A DNA stretch of 55,688 bases, taken from assembly GCA_019359015.1 (NCBI GenBank), contig JAHHID010000048.1, positions 1 through 55,688 on the forward strand. The letters are read 5' to 3'. Below the pieces are notes generated by a model. The model worked only from the letters and a program-made list of their open reading frames with translations. It searched no databases and was not told the origin of the DNA. The first letter of the stretch is position 1, and each line of letters begins with the position of its first letter. The translations under genes were made by a program, and so were the position numbers. The DNA is from Spirirestis rafaelensis WJT71-NPBG6 (lineage in GTDB: Bacteria; Cyanobacteriota; Cyanobacteriia; Cyanobacteriales; Nostocaceae). This document shows positions 17,036 through 26,097 of this stretch, piece after piece.

Positions 17036-17608
17036 TTACGAACAAAACAAAGTATCGCGGGTATTCCGTCCCGTTGTGGGATTTGTACCTTTGGCTATTT
17101 TGCAAAGTTTGTCTTGCTCATCCCGACGCAGCAGCACATCAGTAAAATCTGCCCCATCAATAATCGCACCATCAAACCTAGCACTAGCGGCAAACGCACC
17201 TTCTAAAACCGCATTTGTCAAATTCGCTCTTATCAAACGAGCTGAGTCTAGAGTCGCATTTGAGAGATCGGCACCCTCTAAATTTACCGACTCTAGATTT
17301 GCCGCAAAAAAGCTCACACCGCGCAAATTAGAATGGCTAAAGTTGCTAGAGCGAAGATTAGCTTTAGTAAAGCTAGAATCTGTTAAATCACGTTTTGAGA
17401 AATCAGCTTCGATCAAGATTTCTTTGTTATATTCCAACGCAAAAGCATTTGGCGCAGAATAGAAAGATGCCATGATGGAAACTAATAGCCAAAGCAATAA
17501 ACTGAGTATGCTTGCCCAAATGCGATTTCCTGTTTTACTCTCTAACCTCAACAGAGTTGGGGATTGAGTAAAAGTGATTGTTATGCGATCGCTATCTATA
17601 GAATTCAT
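17036..17608 (-). CDS. Pentapeptide-repeat protein with signal peptide (probably lumenal or periplasmic)
   Basis: In this 190-residue protein a long N-terminal region leads to a hydrophobic segment (about residues 30-55, ILSLLLWLLVSIMASFYSA) and an AFA cleavage motif. About 16 pentapeptide units follow, of the A(D/N)LxX type (IEADFSKRDLTDSSFTKANLRSSNFSHSNLRG...LEGADLSNATLDSARLIRANL), forming a right-handed quadrilateral beta helix. The C-terminus has two Cys residues (DKLCKIAKG, TLFCS). It resembles thylakoid-lumen pentapeptide proteins of cyanobacteria. Its start codon is only 15 bp from the divergent yraN-like gene, so the promoters must overlap the neighbouring coding regions. Confidence 0.85.
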   Translation of the reverse strand: MNSIDSDRITITFTQSPTLLRLESKTGNRIWASILSLLLWLLVSIMASFYSAPNAFALEYNKEILIEADFSKRDLTDSSFTKANLRSSNFSHSNLRGVSFFAANLESVNLEGADLSNATLDSARLIRANLTNAVLEGAFAASARFDGAIIDGADFTDVLLRRDEQDKLCKIAKGTNPTTGRNTRDTLFCS

Positions 17609-17623
17609 GCTATTTTTTAACCA

Positions 17624-18112
17624 ATGGCGAATCCTCCTTCATCTCATTATCCCGATATCGGTACTTTAGGAGAAGACCTGGTAGCCCAATGGTTACAATC
17701 TACAGGTTGGATTATTCTGCATCGTCGCTTTTCTTGTCGTTGGGGAGAAATTGACATCATTGCCCAATTTCAAGACGCGAAATTAGATAACTTCACACTG
17801 GCATTTATTGAAGTCAAAACTCGCAGCTCTGGTAATTGGGATGCAGGGGGAAGAAGCGCTATCACTGTACAAAAGCAAGCAAAACTTTGGCGTACAGCAC
17901 AGATGTATTTATCAGAGTATCCTGAAAAAGCGGATTATCCTTGCCGATTTGATGTCGCCATAGTATACTGTCAGCGAATTTCAAAAAAGCTGATTTCGGT
18001 TATTGCTAGCCAGGAAGTTATAGCTAGTTCCTCAGATGGGGTACATAATTTAACGCTGCAAGAATACATTCCCGCAGCTTTCGATGTCAATCACGCTCAC
18101 TACAATAGCTAA
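17624..18112 (+). CDS. YraN/UPF0102 family protein
   Basis: The 162-residue protein has the UPF0102 nuclease-like signature: [33 protein letters not shown], then [10 protein letters not shown], i.e. the E...GEIDII...EVK pattern of PD-(D/E)XK Holliday-junction-resolvase-like folds. The family is near universal in bacteria, but its activity is unproven. Members are usually 115-130 residues; here extra residues extend the C-terminus ([22 protein letters not shown]). Confidence 0.9.
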   Translation: MANPPSSHYPDIGTLGEDLVAQWLQSTGWIILHRRFSCRWGEIDIIAQFQDAKLDNFTLAFIEVKTRSSGNWDAGGRSAITVQKQAKLWRTAQMYLSEYPEKADYPCRFDVAIVYCQRISKKLISVIASQEVIASSSDGVHNLTLQEYIPAAFDVNHAHYNS

Positions 18113-18182
18113 TGGCTAATAGCTTTTCCCACGAGCAGCTATTAGCCACAATTATTCGCAATCTTAATTTAATAATGTGGAA

Positions 18183-18572
18183 TTACGCTAAGGTTTCTGG
18201 ACAGTAGCCCAGTCCCCGGACAAACTGTTGCCTAAACGCTTCAATTTCCTCTTTCTCTGGGTTACCGTGAGAAACGATAGCTACTTGATAGCGACGCATC
18301 ACATCAACAGGACACTGCCCTGCTTCCAAACTCCAAAGCGCCATTTGGACTCGCATTGGTGGCTCGTAACTAATTCCTAATTCATTTAAGAAAGCCCGAA
18401 AATCGCCATCTTCTTGGGGTGTAACATTACCCTTTAGTTTGACCCTAACCACCCAGCCATCAATTTGATGAATTACGGTGACGAATGAAACAGGTGTCTG
18501 GGGTCTGCCGTGGAGGTGTTGAACCACCCTTAGAGTTAAACTGGCATTTGCCAGGTAATACAAATATTCCAT
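18183..18572 (-). CDS. Conserved cyanobacterial protein, paralog of 44845-45252
   Basis: The 129-residue protein MEYLYYLANASLTLRVVQHLHGRPQTPVSFVTVIHQIDGWVVRVKL... is closely similar along its whole length to the product at 44845-45252; shared blocks include NASLTLR, QHLH, IDGW, RAFLNELGIS, CP, MRRYQ, IVSHG and LGYCP. Two shared Cys-Pro pairs (GQCP and GYCP) are notable. No signal peptide or membrane segment is seen. I moved the start from GTG 18629 to ATG 18572 because the paralog aligns from there. Function unknown; likely a small soluble alpha-beta protein specific to cyanobacteria. Confidence 0.75.
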   Translation of the reverse strand: MEYLYYLANASLTLRVVQHLHGRPQTPVSFVTVIHQIDGWVVRVKLKGNVTPQEDGDFRAFLNELGISYEPPMRVQMALWSLEAGQCPVDVMRRYQVAIVSHGNPEKEEIEAFRQQFVRGLGYCPETLA

Positions 18573-18832
18573 CTTGGTGCTTGGGATCAAAGCCAATCCT
18601 ACATTTCTATTATTTATAGATAGACCCACTCTTGACTAGGGTAAAAGCCCCCGTTTTTCGATGGGGAGGTTTACCCAATTTTTATATTCTTGTTTGCGTG
18701 TTACCTAATAGTATCCATCGTAAAATCTAGAGATGAAATAAAGCGATCGCCCTTCTTCAAAGAAAATTAAAACTAGGTTTTTTATTTAAAACTATCTTTA
18801 GATAGATGCAGCCATAACCAGCACTAACCAAT

Positions 18833-20011
18833 ATGAATTCAACTTTTAGCCAGGAACCACAAAACATTGAATTAGATCGTTCATTAGCTGGGTATGACTA
18901 TGAATTACCTCAAGAACTGATTGCCCAAAACCCAGCACTTCCTAGAGATAGCTCCCGGCTATTATTAGTAAATTCTCCTCATACAGGTAAATATTCAGCA
19001 CCTATAGACCACATATTTCGTGATTTACCTGAGCTATTACACCCAGGCGATTTGCTGGTGATGAATAATACGCAAGTCATACCAGCGCGGTTGTATGGTC
19101 ATAAATCCACTGGCGCAGAAATAGAAGTATTGTTGTTAGAAGAACGAAAAAACAACTGTTGGTTAGCTTTAGTCAAGCCAGGAAAACGCTTCAAAGTCGG
19201 TACTTCCATTATTTTTCCAGCAAGGAAAGTGGGGGGACAAGGGAGTGGGCAAGAAAATTATTCTTTCCCCCCCTCCTCCTCTCCCCCCCTTACCCCCTCC
19301 TCTTCCCTGACTGCTACGGTTCTGGAGACGGATGAAGCAACTAGTGGGCGTCTGTTGCAATTTGATTTGCCAGAGGGAGTTTCTTTACTAAAATTGTTGG
19401 ATGCGTATGGTGAAGTACCTTTGCCACCTTACATTACTGAATCCAAAGCCGAAAGCGAACAATATCAAACAGTTTATGCCCAACATCCAGGAGCGATCGC
19501 AGCTCCGACAGCTGGGCTACATTTTACACCGGAATTATTGCAGCGTTTGCGCGATCGCGGCATCAATCAAGCTTTTGTAACTTTGCATGTAGGTGTAGGT
19601 ACGTTTCGCCCGGTGGAAGTGGAGAATGTTAGTACTCACAAAATGCATGAAGAATGGATTTCAGTCCCCCCGGCAACAGTAGAGCAAATTCGCGCTACAA
19701 AAGCATCTGGCGGACGGATTATTGCTGTGGGAACAACGGTAACGCGTGCTTTGGAAGCAGCGGCTAAATCTGGCAATTTGCAACCATTTTCCGGTAAGAC
19801 AGACTTATTTATTTATCCAGGCTATGAATGGCGAGTAGTTGATGGTTTGATTACCAATTTTCATTTGCCGCGTTCTAGTTTGCTGATGTTGGTGAGTGCT
19901 TTAATTGGTCGGCAAAGGTTGCTAAATATATATCAGCAAGCGATCGCTTCTCGATATCGCTTTTATTCCTTCGGTGATGCAATGCTCATTTTGCCGGAAG
20001 CAAGAGATTAG
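18833..20011 (+). CDS. queA: S-adenosylmethionine:tRNA ribosyltransferase-isomerase
   Basis: QueA transfers and isomerises the ribosyl group of SAM onto preQ1 in tRNA, the penultimate step of queuosine synthesis. The signatures are clear: [59 protein letters not shown] and [18 protein letters not shown]. At 392 residues it is longer than the usual 340-360 because of an insert at residues about 132-158 made of Gly/Gln then Pro/Ser, encoded by a purine-pyrimidine repeat (19228-19309). The insert lies where homologues have a short surface loop, so activity may persist. Confidence 0.95.
   Translation: MNSTFSQEPQNIELDRSLAGYDYELPQELIAQNPALPRDSSRLLLVNSPHTGKYSAPIDHIFRDLPELLHPGDLLVMNNTQVIPARLYGHKSTGAEIEVLLLEERKNNCWLALVKPGKRFKVGTSIIFPARKVGGQGSGQENYSFPPSSSPPLTPSSSLTATVLETDEATSGRLLQFDLPEGVSLLKLLDAYGEVPLPPYITESKAESEQYQTVYAQHPGAIAAPTAGLHFTPELLQRLRDRGINQAFVTLHVGVGTFRPVEVENVSTHKMHEEWISVPPATVEQIRATKASGGRIIAVGTTVTRALEAAAKSGNLQPFSGKTDLFIYPGYEWRVVDGLITNFHLPRSSLLMLVSALIGRQRLLNIYQQAIASRYRFYSFGDAMLILPEARD
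19228..19309. repeat. Repeat inserted in frame inside queA
   Basis: A G-rich stretch (GTGGGGGGACAAGGGAGTGGG) is followed by an AT block and a C-rich stretch (CCCCCCCTCCTCCTCTCCCC). This is the same G-rich/AT/C-rich arrangement as in the intergenic mosaics at 20012, 21445, 23906 and 52386. Length keeps the queA frame open. Confidence 0.75.
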
Positions 20012-20190
20012 GGGGAGAGGGGGAGAGGGGGGGATGGGGAGATGGAAAGAGGGGGGGAATAAGGAAGAAATTTCTTCAAGGAGTCCTCCTTGTCTCCCTT
20101 GTCCCCCACTCCCCCACTCCCCCACTCCCCCTCTCCTGCACTCCCCCTCTCCCCCACTCCTCCACTCCCCCACTCCCCATACCTGCAAAT
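20012..20190. repeat. Purine/pyrimidine repeat mosaic after queA
   Basis: GGGGGAGAGG-type purine runs (20012-20060) are followed by AAGAAATTTCTTCAAGGAGTCCTCCTT (two small palindromes) and then CCCCACT heptamer-like units up to about 20180. The two halves are complementary and could form a long hairpin acting as terminator for queA. Both strands have open frames here, but they are repeat translations. Confidence 0.65.
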
Positions 20191-20274
20191 AAAATAGGCA
20201 ACAGCTTAATTTTCTCTTTTATGGTGGGTACTCTGACTTATAAGCCTTTAATAATAAGTGCAGGTATACCATTC

Positions 20275-21429
20275 ATGTTTAAAAAATATCAACTTTGTCA
20301 GTGGTTTCTTTGCACCTCCAAGATTGTGCTGTTTTCTTCCTCTGCGTTTTTGGTGTTGGCGACATCAACGTTTACTGAGTTACCAGGAAACAAGCTGCTT
20401 GCCCAGGAAAATGTTGTCACTCAGGATTTAGAAGCAGCTAGTTATTACCAGCAGGGAGTGATGCGTTATAACCGCAATGATTTAGTGAGTGCTGAATATG
20501 CCTTTCGTCAAGCGTTGCAGCGAGATCCAAATCTTGGGCTGGCACGTAATTATCTGGGTAATATTTTTTTACAGCAAAATCGCTTGGAAGCAGCGGTGCA
20601 AGAGTATGCAGAAGCGATTAGGATGAATCCCAACTTGAGCGAGGCATATTATAACCTAGCTTTAGCCTTGCAAAAACAAGGACAAAAAGAGGCAGCAATT
20701 ACTGCTTATCGCCAAGCGTTGGTGATAGAGCCAGCAACGGTTGCAACGCATTATAACTTGGGATTGGTACTGTATGAACAAGGTCAGCTAAGAGAAGCGA
20801 TCGCCGAATATCAGCAAGCAATAAATCTTGATAGTAACAATGCCAATGCATATTTTAACTTAGCGATCGCCTTACAACAGCAGGGTGAAATACCGCAAGC
20901 GATCGCCGCTTATCGGCAAGCGGTGCAGCTAAATCCTAACAATGCGATCGCTTATTCTAATCTAGGCAGTCTGCTAGCAAGTCAAGGTAAAGCTTCAGAA
21001 GCTGTTAACGCTTACAAGCAAGCACTTAGTCAAAATCCTAAAAATGCCTTAGCTTATTACAACTTGGGAGTAACTTTCTACAATCAAGGCGAAATGAACA
21101 AAGCTAATGCAGCATTTAAACGTGCCCGCAATGAATACCGCGAACTAGGAAACCTTTTAGAAGCTAATAAGGTTGAGCAACTTATGCAGCAAATTGCCGA
21201 AAAGAAAAGCCAACCTGAAGTTACTCAAACCTCAACTCGCTCAAAAACACCAACTTCTACTAACAATCAAGAAACACCAAATCAACCAGAAACTCCTTCA
21301 ACCCAAACACAAAGCAATCCTGGGGATGTACCAGTTTCAGTTGAAGAACAGCCCACCTTGCAGCCAGAAATGCCAAATTTACCACAAACGCCTATAGAAA
21401 CTCCTGTTAACCTTCGCAAGAAGGGGTAA
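20275..21429 (+). CDS. TPR-repeat protein with N-terminal signal
   Basis: The 384-residue protein starts with a hydrophobic export or anchor segment (IVLFSSSAFLVLATSTFTE) and a likely cleavage near LLAQE. Seven TPR units of 34 residues follow, beginning at AASYYQQGVMRYNRNDL and continuing with AYYNLALALQKQGQKEAAITAYRQAL and similar. An 85-residue tail rich in Thr, Gln and Pro follows (TQTSTRSKTPTSTN). It should be a periplasmic or lumenal scaffold. The frame extends 18 codons further upstream to 20221, but that ATG lacks a ribosome site and would put residues before the signal, so I use 20275. Confidence 0.8.
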   Translation: MFKKYQLCQWFLCTSKIVLFSSSAFLVLATSTFTELPGNKLLAQENVVTQDLEAASYYQQGVMRYNRNDLVSAEYAFRQALQRDPNLGLARNYLGNIFLQQNRLEAAVQEYAEAIRMNPNLSEAYYNLALALQKQGQKEAAITAYRQALVIEPATVATHYNLGLVLYEQGQLREAIAEYQQAINLDSNNANAYFNLAIALQQQGEIPQAIAAYRQAVQLNPNNAIAYSNLGSLLASQGKASEAVNAYKQALSQNPKNALAYYNLGVTFYNQGEMNKANAAFKRARNEYRELGNLLEANKVEQLMQQIAEKKSQPEVTQTSTRSKTPTSTNNQETPNQPETPSTQTQSNPGDVPVSVEEQPTLQPEMPNLPQTPIETPVNLRKKG

Positions 21430-21574
21430 TGGGGATTTTAAAGAGGGGGGAGCAGAGAGCAGGGGAGCAGGGGGAGAAATTTTTCTTCTTTCTTACCCTT
21501 TACCCTTTCCCCCTTCCCCTTTTCCCCTCCTCAAATTGCCCCATGCCCGATGCCCAATCCCCAATTCCTAATTT
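21430..21574. repeat. Composite repeat, copy 1
   Basis: The order is a G-rich AGCAGGGG run, AAATTTTTCTTCTTTCTTACCCTTTA, a pyrimidine run, CTCAAATTGCCC, and CCCAATG-like heptamers. The same order occurs at 23906-24080 and 52386-52520. It lies between the convergent TPR and ktrA genes. Confidence 0.65.
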
Positions 21575-22270
21575 TTAAATTGGCAAACGATTAATATCTT
21601 TGTTGCAGCCAATAACTACTATTGCTGAACCGCGCTGTAAACGCTTGGTTGGGTCAGGGTTAATGATAAATTTACCATCGTGACTCATTGCCAGCAAATT
21701 TAACCCATAGCGGTTACGAAGTTGAAGTTCGGCGATAGTTTTATCATGAAATTCATCAGGTACAATAATTTCGACGATGCTGTTATCTGGGTCAAGGTCA
21801 AATCGATCTAAGATTGAAGGCTTGGTGAGCGATCGCGCCAATGCAGAACCTGCCTCAAACTCAGGAAATACAACGTGATCTGCTCCCACACGCCGCAACA
21901 GCTTGCAATGAACCTCACTAGAGGCTTTAGCAACTACGTGAGGTACACCACCCTCCTTGACGTTCAGCGTGGTGATGATACTTTCTTGAACGTAGTTTCC
22001 AATTGCCACAATTACCGTATCAAATTCAAAAATTCCAGCTTCTTTCAATGCTGCTGGTTCCGTTGAGTCTAATTGCAAAGCATGACCAACTAGCTGCTCT
22101 GACAATGCGTCGGATACCCGCTTTTCATTAATATCTGTTGCCAGTACTTGGTAGCCTAGTTTATGTAGTGTGGAACATACCGAGCGACCAAAGCGACCTA
22201 AGCCAATTACAGCAAATTGGCGGTTATCGTGACGTAGACTGCGAAAAAAACCTAACGATGACAGATTCAC
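21575..22270 (-). CDS. ktrA: Ktr/Trk potassium uptake regulatory subunit (RCK, NAD-binding)
   Basis: The cytoplasmic gating ring subunit binds nucleotides and controls K+/Na+-dependent potassium uptake with the KtrB channel. The 231-residue protein has a Rossmann RCK-N domain (FAVIGLGRFGRSVC, glycines 23, 25 and 28, and an acidic residue in LATDINEKR) and a C-terminal TrkA_C domain (VEIIVPDEFHDKTIAELQLRNRYGLNLLAM). The start is GTG at 22270, supported by AAGGA six nt upstream. It lies 160 bp after ktrB on the same strand. Confidence 0.93.
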   Translation of the reverse strand: MNLSSLGFFRSLRHDNRQFAVIGLGRFGRSVCSTLHKLGYQVLATDINEKRVSDALSEQLVGHALQLDSTEPAALKEAGIFEFDTVIVAIGNYVQESIITTLNVKEGGVPHVVAKASSEVHCKLLRRVGADHVVFPEFEAGSALARSLTKPSILDRFDLDPDNSIVEIIVPDEFHDKTIAELQLRNRYGLNLLAMSHDGKFIINPDPTKRLQRGSAIVVIGCNKDINRLPI

Positions 22271-22430
22271 GTTGTTTTCCTTATTTTCCCTGTCTGTATC
22301 TAAGACAAAAAATAGTTAGACTTAACTAATGAAAAATTTTATTTTTTAGCTGAACAGTTACATTTTACCAGTTTGGTATACATATATTTAATTAGTCATT
22401 AGTTATTATCTATTCTCCTGATTTCTCTGA

Positions 22431-23765
22431 CTAGCCGACGAGTAAATTTTCTTCTGGATAGTGAATCCTGGTGGGGCGCGGATCTCCTAGTAAAGCTGAC
22501 ATCAGTACTAGTACACCGACTCTTCCAATATACATTGTGACAATTAAGATGAGCTTCGCTACTATAGAAACATTTCCCGTGATTCCTGTAGAAAGACCTA
22601 CTGTGGCAAAGGCTGAAACTACTTCAAAGAGAATTTGAATAAAATCCAATTCGGGATCGGTGATACTAATTAAAATTGTCGAAATAATCACAGTTGTTAT
22701 TGAACCTACAAACACACCAACAGCTTTCAAAATTAAAGATGTTGCTATTTTGCGTTCATATAATAAAACTTCTTCTTTCCCCTGGAGAATGGTTTTTGTA
22801 CAACTAGTGAGAACTCTCAGCGTTGTTGTTTTCATACCGCCTCCTGTACCACCTGGACTTGCACCAATAAACATGAATGCAATCGTAAGAAATAGACCAG
22901 CATTGGTCATTTTGCCAATATCAATGGTGTTAAAGCCAGCAGTTCTAGGTGTAACAGATTGAAACCAAGCAGCTAACAATTGGTCACGAAAAGTTAGATT
23001 ACCAAAGGTTTGAGGGTTTCTTATTTCTATACCAAAAAATAGAACTGTTCCCAATAATAGAAGTACTACTGTTGTCATTGTAGCGACTTTAAAGTCTAGT
23101 GAAAATATTATGTTCCTAGATTTATTTATAAAGCGATCGCGTAACCAAAGATACATTTCCATAATTACTTGATAACCAATACCACCAAAGATAATCAAAG
23201 CTGTGATGGTAAAGGCTACTAAAGCCGAAGATTGATAGCCAATCAAATTATCTTTAAACAAACTAAAACCAGCATTATTCCAAGCATTCACACTATGAAA
23301 AATAGCTAACCAAAGTCCTTGACTCCATCCATACTTGGGAACAAAAGCTGGTAAAAGTAAAAATGTCCCAGTAATTTCAAAAATTAAAGTTATAGCAATG
23401 ATCGAGCGAATAACTTGGTTACTACCACTCATTCCCGGTCGATCTAAAGCTTGTTGAATCGCTATTTTGTGCCGCAAGTCAAACTTACGCCCAATTAGCA
23501 AGATGAGAAAAGTTGTGGTTGTCATGTAGCCCAACCCGCCAATTTGAGCTAGTAAAGCAATAAAAAACTGTCCCCAAAAGGAAAAATAAGTACCTGGATC
23601 AACTACTGATAAACCTGTAACGCAAACTGCGGATGTGGAAGTAAATAATGCAACAATGAAATTATTCCACGTACCATTGCTAGTAGAAAAAGGCATCATC
23701 AGCAAGATGGTTCCCACAGCAACCATAGCCAGAAATCCCAAGCAAATTGTGCGAGCAACAGTCAT
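22431..23765 (-). CDS. ktrB: Ktr-type potassium transporter membrane subunit (TrkH/KtrB)
   Basis: The 444-residue membrane protein contains four M1-P-M2 repeats of the SKT superfamily, with selectivity-filter glycines in TSTSAVCVTGLSVVD, NAWNNAGFSLF, SVTPRTAGFNT and SAFATVGLSTGITG, and the intramembrane GASPGGTGGGMKTTT loop typical of TrkH/KtrB. In cyanobacteria Ktr supports K+ uptake in osmotic and salt acclimation. It precedes ktrA on the same strand. A third subunit (KtrE) is not here. Confidence 0.95.
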   Translation of the reverse strand: MTVARTICLGFLAMVAVGTILLMMPFSTSNGTWNNFIVALFTSTSAVCVTGLSVVDPGTYFSFWGQFFIALLAQIGGLGYMTTTTFLILLIGRKFDLRHKIAIQQALDRPGMSGSNQVIRSIIAITLIFEITGTFLLLPAFVPKYGWSQGLWLAIFHSVNAWNNAGFSLFKDNLIGYQSSALVAFTITALIIFGGIGYQVIMEMYLWLRDRFINKSRNIIFSLDFKVATMTTVVLLLLGTVLFFGIEIRNPQTFGNLTFRDQLLAAWFQSVTPRTAGFNTIDIGKMTNAGLFLTIAFMFIGASPGGTGGGMKTTTLRVLTSCTKTILQGKEEVLLYERKIATSLILKAVGVFVGSITTVIISTILISITDPELDFIQILFEVVSAFATVGLSTGITGNVSIVAKLILIVTMYIGRVGVLVLMSALLGDPRPTRIHYPEENLLVG

Positions 23766-24085
23766 ATAAAGGTAAAATTTATAAGTTTCAATTATTACAA
23801 GAAGGATAAATAGGGCTTACCTTTGCTGAAAACAAAAATACCCTTATTTAATTAAAAGCACACATGGTAGCCTACCAGTATGTTTATTTGATTAGGGACT
23901 TGAAGAGGGGAAAGGGGAGCAGAGGGAGCAGGGGGGGGAAATATTTCTTCTTTCTCACCCTTTAACCTTTTCCCCTGTTCAAATTGCCCGATGACGGCAG
24001 GTGCTTCAAGTCGGGAAACCCGCCCAACGCACTGCCTCCCCAATGCCCAATGCCCATTGCCCAATGCCCATTCTCCAGTAAATTC
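23766..24085. repeat. Composite repeat, copy 2, between ktrB and the methyltransferase gene
   Basis: The 320-bp divergent spacer holds the composite mosaic (AGCAGAGGGAGCAGG, AAATATTTCTTCTTTCTCACCCTTTA, CAAATTGCCC) from 23906. A GC-rich unit at 23995-24042 is also present inverted at 48375-48421. A CCCAATG/CCCATTG heptamer array (24039-24072) ends 13 bp before the start codon. AT-rich DNA at 23766-23890 should hold the ktrB promoter. Confidence 0.65.
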
Positions 24086-24928
24086 ATGAGTGCAACACTT
24101 TACCAACAAATTCAGCAGTTTTACGATGCTTCCTCTGGTCTGTGGGAAGAACTTTGGGGCGAACATATGCACCACGGCTACTACGGTGTAGATGGAAAGC
24201 TGAAAAAAGACCGTCGTCAAGCGCAAATAGACTTAATCGAAGAATTACTTAAGTGGTCGGGGGTGCAGCAAGCAGAGAATATCCTCGATGTGGGTTGTGG
24301 AATTGGTGGTAGTTCTCTGTACTTGGCAGAAAAGTTTAATGCCTCTGCAACAGGGATTACTCTGAGTCCCGTCCAAGCGGGTAGAGCCACGGAACGCGCT
24401 CAAGAGGCTGGTTTGAGTGGTAGATGTCATTTTCAGGTGGCAAATGCTCAAGCAATGCCCTTTGCTGACAATTCTTTTGACTTGGTTTGGTCGCTGGAAA
24501 GTGGCGAGCATATGCCAGATAAAGCCAAATTTATGCAAGAGTGTTATCGGGTGCTAAAACCTGGTGGAACTTTGATTATGGTGACTTGGTGTCATCGACC
24601 AATTGATGAGTCACCGCTAAATGCAGATGAAGAAAAGCATTTGCAGGATATTTACCGGGTGTATTGTTTGCCTTATGTGATTTCTTTACCTCAGTATGAA
24701 GCGATCGCCCGCGAACTTCCATTACAAAATATCCGCACTGCTGATTGGTCGCAAGCTGTCGCTCCATTCTGGAATATAGTGATTGATTCGGCGTTCACTC
24801 CCCAAGCAATTTTCGGATTACTGCGATCGGGTTGGAGTACTATTGTTGGAGCGCTATCGCTAGGGTTAATGCGTCGTGGTTATGAACGTGGTTTAATTCG
24901 GTTTGGGTTGTTATGTGGAAATAAATGA
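24086..24928 (+). CDS. Gamma-tocopherol methyltransferase
   Basis: The enzyme methylates gamma-tocopherol (or delta) with SAM to give alpha-tocopherol (beta), the last step of vitamin E synthesis at the thylakoid or inner envelope-like membrane. The 280-residue product resembles plant VTE4 throughout: FYDASSGLWEELWGEHMHHGYY, DVGCGIGGSSLYLAEKF (SAM motif I), GITLSPVQAGRA, DLVWSLESGEHMPDKAKF and VTWCHRP. I use ATG 24086; the frame is open upstream only because the repeat has no stops. It is followed, 232 bp later, by the homogentisate phytyltransferase gene. Confidence 0.92.
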   Translation: MSATLYQQIQQFYDASSGLWEELWGEHMHHGYYGVDGKLKKDRRQAQIDLIEELLKWSGVQQAENILDVGCGIGGSSLYLAEKFNASATGITLSPVQAGRATERAQEAGLSGRCHFQVANAQAMPFADNSFDLVWSLESGEHMPDKAKFMQECYRVLKPGGTLIMVTWCHRPIDESPLNADEEKHLQDIYRVYCLPYVISLPQYEAIARELPLQNIRTADWSQAVAPFWNIVIDSAFTPQAIFGLLRSGWSTIVGALSLGLMRRGYERGLIRFGLLCGNK

Positions 24929-25160
24929 GGGATTGGGGCATGGGGGAGCCAGTGCCGTGCGGAGGTTCCCTCCGTTGTTCGCGCAGCGTCTCCGACAGGA
25001 GAGGCATCTGGCGTCATAGGGCATAGGGCATAGGGCATAGAAGGAATTCTAATTAGAACGCGCATCACTTACAGCCGCTTCTTTTATTCCCATTGCGAGC
25101 CTGCCAGCGTGCCCAATTACTAATTTCTTTTTAATGTAAAATTTCAAATCAAAAGTTATT
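24929..25160. repeat. Repeat-rich spacer between tocopherol genes
   Basis: Holds the 26-bp core repeat (24977-25002), a GCATAGG-type heptamer array (25018-25039) and AT-rich DNA that may carry the hpt promoter. No gene is seen. Confidence 0.6.
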
Positions 25161-26093
25161 ATGGGTCAGATTTCTAAGCAAGGATATTTAAACTTTCTAG
25201 GTGGCTGGTTGTATGCTTTTTGGAAGTTTTCCCGTCCACACACGATTATTGGCACTACTTTGAGTGTGTTGGGTTTGTATTTGATTGCTAGCGCTAAGTC
25301 ATCTTCTTTTCCTAGCTTAGGGCAATTTTTTGCAGCATGGATTGCCTGTCTGTGTGGCAATGTTTATATTGTCGGGCTGAATCAATTAGAAGATGTGGAA
25401 ATTGACAAAATTAATAAGCCTCATTTGCCAATAGCATCGGGAGAGTTTACGCGCAGTACCGGACAATTAATTGTAGGTATTGCCGGTATTCTTGCATTAG
25501 TTATAGCGTGGCTGGGTGGACCCTTTTTATTAGGGCTGGTAACTATTAGTTTGGCGATTGGGACGGCTTATTCTTTACCGCCAATTCGTTTAAAGCAGTT
25601 TCCTTTTTGGGCGGCTTTGTGTATTTTTAGTGTGCGCGGCGCAATTGTTAATTTGGGACTATTTTTGCACTTTAATTGGCTGTTGCAACAAAACCAAGGT
25701 ATTCCTTCTACAGTGTGGATTTTGACGGTGTTTATTGTGGTGTTTACGTTTGCGATCGCTATCTTTAAAGATATCCCTGATATGGAAGGCGATCGCCTCT
25801 ACAATATCACTACTTTTACTATCCAACTCGGTCAAAAAGCTGTGTTTAATTTGGCGCTTTGGGTCTTAACTGTCTGCTATGTAGGTATGATTTTGGTAAG
25901 CGTGCTAAGTCTTGCAGAAGTTAATGCAGTTTTTGTGCTAATTACTCATTTTGTAGCGCTGGGTTTAATGTGGTTTAAAAGTAAGTCGGTAGACTTGCAA
26001 GATAAAAGCGCGATCGCTAAATTTTATCAATTCATCTGGAAGCTGTTTTTTGCCGAATATCTAATTTTCCCTATTGCTTGTCTTTTGGCTTAA
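25161..26093 (+). CDS. hpt: Homogentisate phytyltransferase (UbiA family)
   Basis: The enzyme condenses homogentisate with phytyl diphosphate, the committed step of tocopherol synthesis. The 310-residue membrane protein has the first UbiA Asp motif NQLEDVEIDKINKPHLPI and the second, AIFKDIPDMEGDRLYNITTF, and eight to nine hydrophobic segments. Plant VTE2 and cyanobacterial HPT share this KDIPDMEGD form. It sits downstream of gamma-TMT, so both ends of the pathway are near each other. The next gene starts 4 bp after its stop. Confidence 0.93.
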   Translation: MGQISKQGYLNFLGGWLYAFWKFSRPHTIIGTTLSVLGLYLIASAKSSSFPSLGQFFAAWIACLCGNVYIVGLNQLEDVEIDKINKPHLPIASGEFTRSTGQLIVGIAGILALVIAWLGGPFLLGLVTISLAIGTAYSLPPIRLKQFPFWAALCIFSVRGAIVNLGLFLHFNWLLQQNQGIPSTVWILTVFIVVFTFAIAIFKDIPDMEGDRLYNITTFTIQLGQKAVFNLALWVLTVCYVGMILVSVLSLAEVNAVFVLITHFVALGLMWFKSKSVDLQDKSAIAKFYQFIWKLFFAEYLIFPIACLLA

Positions 26094-26097
26094 CATC

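Noticed and set aside
19922-20192. Reading frames on both strands after queA rich in Gly/Glu or Pro/Ser/His
   Set aside because: They are translations of the purine/pyrimidine repeat mosaic.
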